Assembly (NCBI RefSeq): GCF_003112455.1
Contig: NZ_BDQX01000089.1
Coordinates: 1-41,140, forward strand
Reading direction: 5' to 3'
Length of the DNA stretch: 41,140 bases
Origin: Paenibacillus agaridevorans
Lineage (GTDB): Bacteria; Bacillota; Bacilli; Paenibacillales; Paenibacillaceae
Under the pieces are notes generated by a model, which was not told the origin of the DNA, did not search any database, and was given only the letters and a program-made list of their open reading frames with translations. Position 1 is the stretch's first letter, and every line of letters begins with the position of its first letter. A program made the translations under genes and the position numbers. Below, in pieces: positions 35,490 through 41,140 of the stretch.

Positions 35490-36380
35490 TCATTCCTTCA
35501 TAGCGCCAAGCGTCATGCCTTTAATGAAATACTTCTGCAAAAATGGATACACGAATAGAATGGGAAGCGTGACAACCATCGACATCGTAGCCCGGATTGA
35601 CTGCGGCGTTGTAAAATTCAATATAGCGTCGTCGGTTCCGGACCCGATACCGCCGGAAACTTGCTCGGTTGTCTGCATTAGAATCTGCATGAGTTGATAT
35701 TGCAGCAGCGTCAAGCTTTCTTTGCTGTTGTACAAGAAATTATCGGTCCAGGAATTCCAATGTCCGACAGAAATAAACAAAGTAATGGTTGCAATGACAG
35801 GAAGACTGATCGGCATAACGACGCGGAATAAGGTTTGCCATTCATTTGCTCCATCCAGCTTGGCCGATTCAACAAGCCCGTCAGGCAGCTGGTCAAAGTA
35901 ACTCCGCATAATCATCACGTTAAACGCGCCGATCAGACCGGGAATAATGTAAACCGCGAACGTATTGGTCAATCCTAAATTTTTGATCATCAAATAGATC
36001 GGAATGATCCCGCCGTTTACATACATACTGACCACAATGATGGCATTGAGCGATTTGCGAAGCATATACTCTCTGCGGCTTAATGCGTAAGCAACCATAA
36101 TTGTGCATATTACAGACAATCCGGTTCCAATCAATGTTCGCAATACGGAGAGAGCGGCGGAATCGAATAAACGGTCATTGCTGAATATAAGGCGATAATT
36201 GTCGAGCGTAAAATCTCGCGGCCATAAATAGATTCCGCCGCGCATCGTATCGAGCGACTGATTCAAGGAGACAGCCAATAGATTCAGAAAAGGATACAAT
36301 GTCGCTATGCCCAGCAGCAGCAGCAGCGTATTGTTGAAAACGTTAAATATGCTGTCCCCGACTTTAGTTCTGCTTCTCAT
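35490..36380 (-). CDS. YtcP/LplC-type sugar permease
   Basis: This is a 296-residue permease with six predicted helices. The EAA loop reads ESAKLDGANEWQTLFRVVMPISLPV, and the C-terminus YPFLQKYFIKGMTLGAMKE is the typical ending of this family. GAAGGAGG precedes the ATG. It starts 15 bases after the LplB-like gene. It would pair with LplB and an unlinked MsmX-type ATPase. Confidence 0.93.
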   Translation of the reverse strand: MRSRTKVGDSIFNVFNNTLLLLLGIATLYPFLNLLAVSLNQSLDTMRGGIYLWPRDFTLDNYRLIFSNDRLFDSAALSVLRTLIGTGLSVICTIMVAYALSRREYMLRKSLNAIIVVSMYVNGGIIPIYLMIKNLGLTNTFAVYIIPGLIGAFNVMIMRSYFDQLPDGLVESAKLDGANEWQTLFRVVMPISLPVIATITLFISVGHWNSWTDNFLYNSKESLTLLQYQLMQILMQTTEQVSGGIGSGTDDAILNFTTPQSIRATMSMVVTLPILFVYPFLQKYFIKGMTLGAMKE

Positions 36381-36395
36381 TTTGTGCCTCCTTCA

Positions 36396-37418
36396 CTACA
36401 GAACGGTAGACTGGCCAATCCGCTTGGCCCAAGAATTGACGAGCAATACCAGTACGATGCTCACCACTGATTTGAACATGCTAATCGCGACCCCGTAAGA
36501 ATAATCCCCGATTTGCATGGAGTAATTGAGCGCATACAAGTCAAGCACCTGAGAATACTCCATGACCAGATTGTTGCCGAGCAGCATCTGTGATTCATAG
36601 CCGGTCGCGATCAAGTAACCCGTGTTCAAAATAAGCAAAATGCTGGCAGTCGGCATAAGTCCGGGCAAAGATATATGAATCATTTTGCGGAAACGTCCCG
36701 CTCCGTCCACATCGGCGGCTTCATAGAGCGCGGGATCCACTCCGGCCAGCACCGCCAAATAAATAATCGTGCTCCAGCCCAGCTCTTTCCAGAAGCCGGC
36801 CATCGTATGAATAACCCAAAACCATTTTTCCTTGGATAGAAAAAATATCGGCTCATCTACAATGCCAAGCCAGATTAGCAGCTCATTAAGCGGCCCGAAA
36901 TCCGGAGACAGAACAAGCGTAACGATGCTGGCAATCACGACCCAGGAGACGAAATGCGGAATATACGTAATCGTTTGAATCGTTCGTTTGAACAGTCTCG
37001 ACCTCACTTCATTAAGAAAAAGCGCCAAACCAATCGCTCCTGCGAAGCTCGTAATCAGATGCATCAAACTCATCGCTAACGTATTTCGAAGAACGGTATA
37101 AAACCAATCATCGTTGAACAGCTTTACAAACTGATCGAATCCAACGAATTCACTGCCGAAGATGCCCTTCCCTATGGAATACTTCTGAAAAGCCATAATC
37201 CAGCCCCATAAGGGCAAATAACTAAATAGGGCCAAGATGCCGACAAACGGCACAGACATCAGTATTAACTGGTATTGCTGGGCTAATGTTTTCCATTTCT
37301 TTTTGCGGAGGTTGTTCTTAAGACCTGCATCCGTTTTTATCGCTTTCGCAGCAGTTTGTTCGATGTTGATCCCCTCCTCATTCGTGATTGTTCTGATGCT
37401 TTTGCGCCTGCGATTCAT
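36396..37418 (-). CDS. LplB-type sugar permease
   Basis: This is a permease of about 340 residues with six helices and the EAA loop EAADVDGAGRFRKMIHISLPGLMP. The start is uncertain. ATG 37418 overlaps the end of the FG-GAP gene by 41 bases and has a poor ribosome site, while a strong GAGGAGGGG lies further in and is followed after six bases by ATC, not by ATG, GTG or TTG. The N-terminal extension before the first helix (LILMSVPFVGILALFSYLPLWG) is polar. It is second in the operon after the FG-GAP gene. Confidence 0.88.
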   Translation of the reverse strand: MNRRRKSIRTITNEEGINIEQTAAKAIKTDAGLKNNLRKKKWKTLAQQYQLILMSVPFVGILALFSYLPLWGWIMAFQKYSIGKGIFGSEFVGFDQFVKLFNDDWFYTVLRNTLAMSLMHLITSFAGAIGLALFLNEVRSRLFKRTIQTITYIPHFVSWVVIASIVTLVLSPDFGPLNELLIWLGIVDEPIFFLSKEKWFWVIHTMAGFWKELGWSTIIYLAVLAGVDPALYEAADVDGAGRFRKMIHISLPGLMPTASILLILNTGYLIATGYESQMLLGNNLVMEYSQVLDLYALNYSMQIGDYSYGVAISMFKSVVSIVLVLLVNSWAKRIGQSTVL

Positions 37419-40149
37419 AATCAAGGATCACTTCGCTAATACGGGGAGTGCCGCCGCTATTGACGGCTCCAAGAGCTAAGCGATATTGTACCCAGTTGCC
37501 CGCATACCTGCCTGCGGACCACTTGCCGCCCCTCTCGAACCAGCTTCCTTCTCCATCGATGCCATACCAGTTCGCCTCTTTCAGCGCTTCTTCATTCGCG
37601 GCAGTTCGGATTTGCGCTTTAACCCACGTTTTCACCGGTATGGCTGCAAGCCAATCGATTCCGGTTATGACGCAGCCTTTCGGAAGTTCAACAGGGCGCG
37701 ATTCATAGTACTCTTCGGGACCGCGATCCATCATGTTGCCAATGTCCGAATGCGTCATTCCGTGCGGTCCTTTTGTCGGCAATTCCGTCCGGTTGTGCTC
37801 GTTAAATCCTTTCGGACCGTTCCACCATACAAAGGACATGCCCGGATGATTTCCGAATGTCTTATGGTTGGCCATCGCCAAATCGACATAGCCGTCCTCA
37901 TTGAAATCAGCAGCAAGCACGCCGGCGACGGAGTGACCGAATAGTCGCGTCCGCTTGTCCACCGAATAGGTTCCGTCCGGCTCCCCCCAATAAATATACG
38001 AGTCGATATCGCGGGTTCGAGTGCCATGATAGCAAGCGACAAATATGTCAAGAATGCCGTCATTGTTAAAATCCGCTATCGCGAGATCCGCGGCGAAGTG
38101 CGCCGGCAGCTCCGTCCTTCTGTCATTGGAATACCCGTCGGGCCCGCCCCAGTAAATATAAACAAAAGTGCTGTAAGGATCGCCGGCGTCCGGCCCTTTG
38201 TAACCGCCTACAATTAGGTCCAGCCAGCCATTGCCATTTAAATCCGCAGCGCGCGAGCTGATTCCCGATCCTTCCGGCAGTAATGTGCGCCGATTTAAAT
38301 CAAATCCATCCGGCCCGCCCCACAGGATGAGCAAATCATCGGTTGCTCCACAGTCTGGTATGACAAGGTCCAACCAACCGTCATTATTTAAGTCCGCAAG
38401 AGTCATGAATCTCGGCTGTCTGTAGACAACGCCGTCAATCACTAACGGAATGCGCGCCGGTTCGTCGACAAACCCTTTCTCCGAGCCGTAAAAGATTAAC
38501 AATTCGTCGTTGTTGTGGCCGACAACAATAAGATCAAGCCACCCGTCCCGGTTAAGATCCGCGCAGCAGCTGCTCATCGAATGTTTGGTCGGCAGCTCCA
38601 CTTTTTGATCCGGACAAAATCCGTCTGGACCGTTGTAGAAGACGAATGAACCATTATCCATATGCAGCGCGTTCTCATTGCTGTTGGTCATAAACACATC
38701 CGCAAATCCATCGTCATTAAAGTCGCAAATTCGCAGCTCTGTAGCTGCCCAGCCGGTCAATTCAAGCTTTCGCTCAGGGGAGAAGCCGTCCGGTCCGCCC
38801 AAATAAATAGAAGAAGGCACATCTCCCAAAATTCGATTGGACATGTGATTAAGGAAAATAACTTGCGGATTCGCGCTGTCCATCGTTCGAGCGACGAATA
38901 CACCTACAGCGCAATGCGTTTCAAGCCGCAGCGGCGTCTCTTCCAAGCCAGCCTCTGATCCTCGGTAAATAACCGATTCATGCGTGTACATCGTTTCCGT
39001 CTTATCCTGGCATACGATGATATCTCCATAACCATTGCCGCTCAAGTCCGCTATTTCAATGTCGTAAGCGCTTTTCGTCGTGAATGAGGTTCGATTTTCG
39101 TTGGAGTATCCCGTTGCCGTATCCCAATAAATCCATGATTTCTCCGCCCCGTCCCGATCCGGCTGCCGGGATGCGAGTATAATATCTTCGCTGCCGGTTC
39201 CTCTTACATCGCCGATCGCCGCGCTTGTCACTTTGCCGCTATCGAGTACAAGCGGCTGGCCAACGCTCCGGTTCATATCGATGGGGATGAATACGGATTG
39301 TTCCCCGCGGCATACGAAGATATGCGGAGCTCCTCTCCATTGCAGCACTTTTAGCCGAATAGCTTGGGATACATTGTAAACAAACAGGCTTCCGCCGCCG
39401 GCTCCGCTTGCCGCACTGTCAATGCTTGCTTCGATCGCGTCGTTCCCTGTCAAAGCGGGGTCCAGCCATGTACGGGATTCTGCCTGGATGCCATCGGGTC
39501 CCCCCCAATAAATAACGATCTCGCTATTATTCGTCCGAACGATCAGGTCGTCGAAGCCGTCCCCATCCAGATCAGCCGAAACGATGGTATCAATGGAGTG
39601 ATCCAGCTCCACATCCCTATATCCTTTCGTTCTAAATCCCCGCTCATCCTGAAAAAACAAACGCAGCTTCTCGAAGCTGACAAATGCGAGGTCCTTGCGC
39701 CCATCCCCGTTAAAATCTCCAATCGCGACGCTTTTGCATGATGGCGCCCATAATTGAAGCATCCGTTTCGTGCTGTACCCTTGCGGCGAACCATAATAAA
39801 TTTGAGCATATGTGTAATTGGATGCGCCGTCATACTGATTGCCGATAACAAGATCGTCGTATCCGTCATTGTTCAGATCGCCGACAGCCCCTGTATAAGC
39901 GCCTTCCGTCGGAATTTCGATTCTTTCTTTCCCATTAAGCGGGTCAACATACACATAGGCGGGAACCCGCAAGCTGTCATCGTGGGAATTGGCAAACGGC
40001 AAATCGATAAAGCCATCCCCGTTTACATCAAACTGGTGAATCCGCTGAATAACGCCTTTTTGTGACACATATATGTTCTGTCCCGCATTCCCGAATTTCC
40101 CTTTGCTAAACGTATCAAAACCTTTTTCCTTAATCGCTCCGCGAATCAC
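37378..40149 (-). CDS. FG-GAP/VCBS beta-propeller protein without signal peptide (B)
   Basis: This is a paralogue of the protein at 14132-16879, 923 residues, with function unknown. The start is GTG 40149, ten bases after AAGGAG. The N-terminus MIRGAIKEKGFDTF has no signal peptide or membrane helix. I count twelve Dx[NDS]xxGxxD loops (for example GDLNNDGYDDL, ADFNNDGILDI, ADFNEDGYVDL) with YxxWGGPDGY-like strands between them, plus the same C-terminal beta domain (KTWVKAQIRTAA to RISEVILDYE). Similarity to copy A is clear along the whole length. It is the first gene of the LplB-YtcP-LplA importer operon and overlaps the LplB gene, whereas copy A is the last gene of its operon. Confidence 0.82.
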   Translation of the reverse strand: MIRGAIKEKGFDTFSKGKFGNAGQNIYVSQKGVIQRIHQFDVNGDGFIDLPFANSHDDSLRVPAYVYVDPLNGKERIEIPTEGAYTGAVGDLNNDGYDDLVIGNQYDGASNYTYAQIYYGSPQGYSTKRMLQLWAPSCKSVAIGDFNGDGRKDLAFVSFEKLRLFFQDERGFRTKGYRDVELDHSIDTIVSADLDGDGFDDLIVRTNNSEIVIYWGGPDGIQAESRTWLDPALTGNDAIEASIDSAASGAGGGSLFVYNVSQAIRLKVLQWRGAPHIFVCRGEQSVFIPIDMNRSVGQPLVLDSGKVTSAAIGDVRGTGSEDIILASRQPDRDGAEKSWIYWDTATGYSNENRTSFTTKSAYDIEIADLSGNGYGDIIVCQDKTETMYTHESVIYRGSEAGLEETPLRLETHCAVGVFVARTMDSANPQVIFLNHMSNRILGDVPSSIYLGGPDGFSPERKLELTGWAATELRICDFNDDGFADVFMTNSNENALHMDNGSFVFYNGPDGFCPDQKVELPTKHSMSSCCADLNRDGWLDLIVVGHNNDELLIFYGSEKGFVDEPARIPLVIDGVVYRQPRFMTLADLNNDGWLDLVIPDCGATDDLLILWGGPDGFDLNRRTLLPEGSGISSRAADLNGNGWLDLIVGGYKGPDAGDPYSTFVYIYWGGPDGYSNDRRTELPAHFAADLAIADFNNDGILDIFVACYHGTRTRDIDSYIYWGEPDGTYSVDKRTRLFGHSVAGVLAADFNEDGYVDLAMANHKTFGNHPGMSFVWWNGPKGFNEHNRTELPTKGPHGMTHSDIGNMMDRGPEEYYESRPVELPKGCVITGIDWLAAIPVKTWVKAQIRTAANEEALKEANWYGIDGEGSWFERGGKWSAGRYAGNWVQYRLALGAVNSGGTPRISEVILDYESQAQKHQNNHE

Positions 40150-40181
40150 ATTCCAACAACTCCTTCTTTCCAGCTGAATTC

Positions 40182-40187
40182 ATTATA
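40182..40187 (-). promoter_or_regulatory. Probable -10 box for the FG-GAP/importer operon
   Basis: Minus-strand TATAAT lies 32 bases upstream of the GTG start. The -35 region is T-rich and poorly matched, which would suit an activator-dependent promoter such as one served by the YesN-type regulator. Confidence 0.45.
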
Positions 40188-40262
40188 TAATCTTGTTTTC
40201 GATCAAAAACCATGGGAACATTCAGTTCATGACAGGGGTATTTGCAGTAAATGAGAGAAATA

Positions 40263-40296
40263 TAAAAAAGCGATCAGGAGATTTCACCTGATCGCT
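40263..40296 (-). terminator. Rho-independent terminator of the alpha/beta hydrolase gene
   Basis: On the minus strand a perfect ten-base stem (AGCGATCAGG, 8-base loop, CCTGATCGCT) runs straight into TTTTTTA. It separates the hydrolase gene from the importer operon. Confidence 0.9.
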
Positions 40297-40330
40297 ACTT
40301 GTTTTATTGTGGCAATAGATCTATTTACGA

Positions 40331-41140
40331 TTACTCAGCCAGTATGGCTTGCACAAAGGCATCTCTGGCCTTGCTCTCCTCCAGGCCGGAGCAAATCCGC
40401 ACATCCTCCGGATATAGCGCGCTCGCATGCGCCAGGTCGACAAACTCCCGGGCTGCGTTAAGCGGGTTGATAATTGTCTTTTCGCCGCAAGGAGCGTTCC
40501 GCAGCAGATCCTGCAGGTCATAATGCCGCAAAATGTCCGGCACGACGACGCTTTGTTTCCAGGCAAACGGAAATTCCTCGGTCAGCGCCTGATAGTTAAG
40601 CAACGAGTCCCATAATACCAGCTTGTGGAATGGACCGATAAGCATGGATGCCAGCAGCGCCACCGTCGCTCCGAGTCCCTTGCCCGCCAGAACGAGTCGA
40701 TTCGGGTCGACCTCCGGCAGCGAGCGCATGTAATGCCAAGCGTTCAGGGCATCCCGCACCCGCAGGCCCATGATCGATCGGTCAGCAGCGACGGAGAGAT
40801 ACGTCAGCGTCCGCTCGATGTCGCACCAAGGCGCTACATCATGCCAGACCGGGCGGGGCGCAAGCTCCCCGAAACCGCTGACGTCAATGCTGTACACCAG
40901 CGATTCTCCAAGCGCCGTCAGAGGGCCGAAACTGCGGAAGCCGTCCCATTTGCCCCCCTCGTCGATCATCAGCACAGCCGGCAGCCGGCCGGACGCATCC
41001 GCCTTCGGGCCGACGCCGGAAGGTCTGGTCCTTCGCATAAACAGGCCCGGCACCTCGCTCACCGACGTCGTTCGCAGGCTGACGGCGCGGAACTGGTAAG
41101 CGCCGGCAGGCTTCTGCTCCTGCACCCTGGCCCGCAAGCT
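40331..41140 (-). CDS. Alpha/beta-hydrolase-fold protein, partial at window edge
   Basis: The C-terminal part, at least 268 residues, of a protein resembling acetyl-xylan-esterase or dienelactone-hydrolase-type alpha/beta hydrolases. The 5' end is beyond the window, and the frame is open to the edge. The strand-helix nucleophile elbow is recognisable at RLVLAGKGLGATVALLAS, but the usual GxSxG reads GKGLG, with glycine where the serine should be. LVLWDSLLNYQALT and ALYPEDVRICSGLEESK follow. Without the nucleophile it may be inactive, or a domain of a larger protein. It ends at a strong terminator. Confidence 0.6.
   Translation of the reverse strand, partial: SLRARVQEQKPAGAYQFRAVSLRTTSVSEVPGLFMRRTRPSGVGPKADASGRLPAVLMIDEGGKWDGFRSFGPLTALGESLVYSIDVSGFGELAPRPVWHDVAPWCDIERTLTYLSVAADRSIMGLRVRDALNAWHYMRSLPEVDPNRLVLAGKGLGATVALLASMLIGPFHKLVLWDSLLNYQALTEEFPFAWKQSVVVPDILRHYDLQDLLRNAPCGEKTIINPLNAAREFVDLAHASALYPEDVRICSGLEESKARDAFVQAILAE

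Noticed and set aside
14132..40149. Nucleotide repeats that could suggest a repeat array or CRISPR
   Set aside because: They encode the repeated DxNxDG calcium loops of the FG-GAP proteins; unit length and sequence vary and there are no spacers.

Overview
The window looks like part of the chromosome of a low-to-mid GC Firmicute of the Paenibacillus type. The support is surface proteins with triple SLH (S-layer homology) anchors, YesM/YesN-type two-component regulation beside LplABC-type sugar importers that lack their own ATPase, CcpA-like and Fur-like operator sequences, and strong AGGAGG-type ribosome binding sites. No rRNA, tRNA, CRISPR array or intact insertion sequence was recognised. 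Twenty-seven protein genes are supported. One of them is cut by the right edge.

Region 1 (about 150-5770, minus strand) is a heme-iron acquisition operon. It encodes a membrane-anchored NEAT protein, a cell-wall (SLH) anchored double-NEAT protein, an IsdE-like lipoprotein, a FecCD permease and an ATPase. A Fur-box-like site lies directly downstream of the probable -10 box. A diguanylate cyclase gene follows on the plus strand.

Region 2 (7602-14123) is a catabolic cluster around a divergent promoter region. The minus-strand operon encodes a Gfo/Idh/MocA dehydrogenase, a metallo-beta-lactamase-fold hydrolase, a DapA-family aldolase/lyase and an AspA/AstE-like deacylase. On the plus strand are a threonine-synthase-like PLP enzyme and two FadR-type GntR regulators. 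Two exact inverted copies of a 14-bp operator containing TGGTATTACCA flank the divergent promoters. A third copy, in an almost identical promoter, sits 14 kb away in front of a second operon (22785-25711) encoding an SDR, an aldo/keto reductase, an SGNH hydrolase and a YhcH/NanQ-like anomerase. The enzyme set can be read as a non-phosphorylated oxidative route for N-acylated amino sugars. That reading is inference.

Region 3 (14132-22519) is a CUT1 sugar importer (one binding protein, two permeases) followed by a 915-residue FG-GAP/VCBS propeller protein without a signal peptide. It is preceded by a membrane-bound AraC-type regulator. The promoters of the importer and the regulator share a 35-bp element and CcpA-like sites.

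Region 4 (25865-40149) is a long minus-strand array: a second FG-GAP propeller paralogue, an LplB/YtcP/LplA-type importer, a YesM/YesN sensor-regulator pair, and a 1459-residue secreted SLH-anchored protein with sialidase-like BNR repeats behind its own probable cre-controlled promoter. The right edge holds a partial alpha/beta-hydrolase-fold gene with its own strong terminator.

The likely overall theme is surface attack on, import of and oxidative catabolism of a decorated glycan, next to a heme-uptake locus. The most unusual elements are the paired signal-less FG-GAP proteins, each tied to its own importer, and the three-copy operator regulon.
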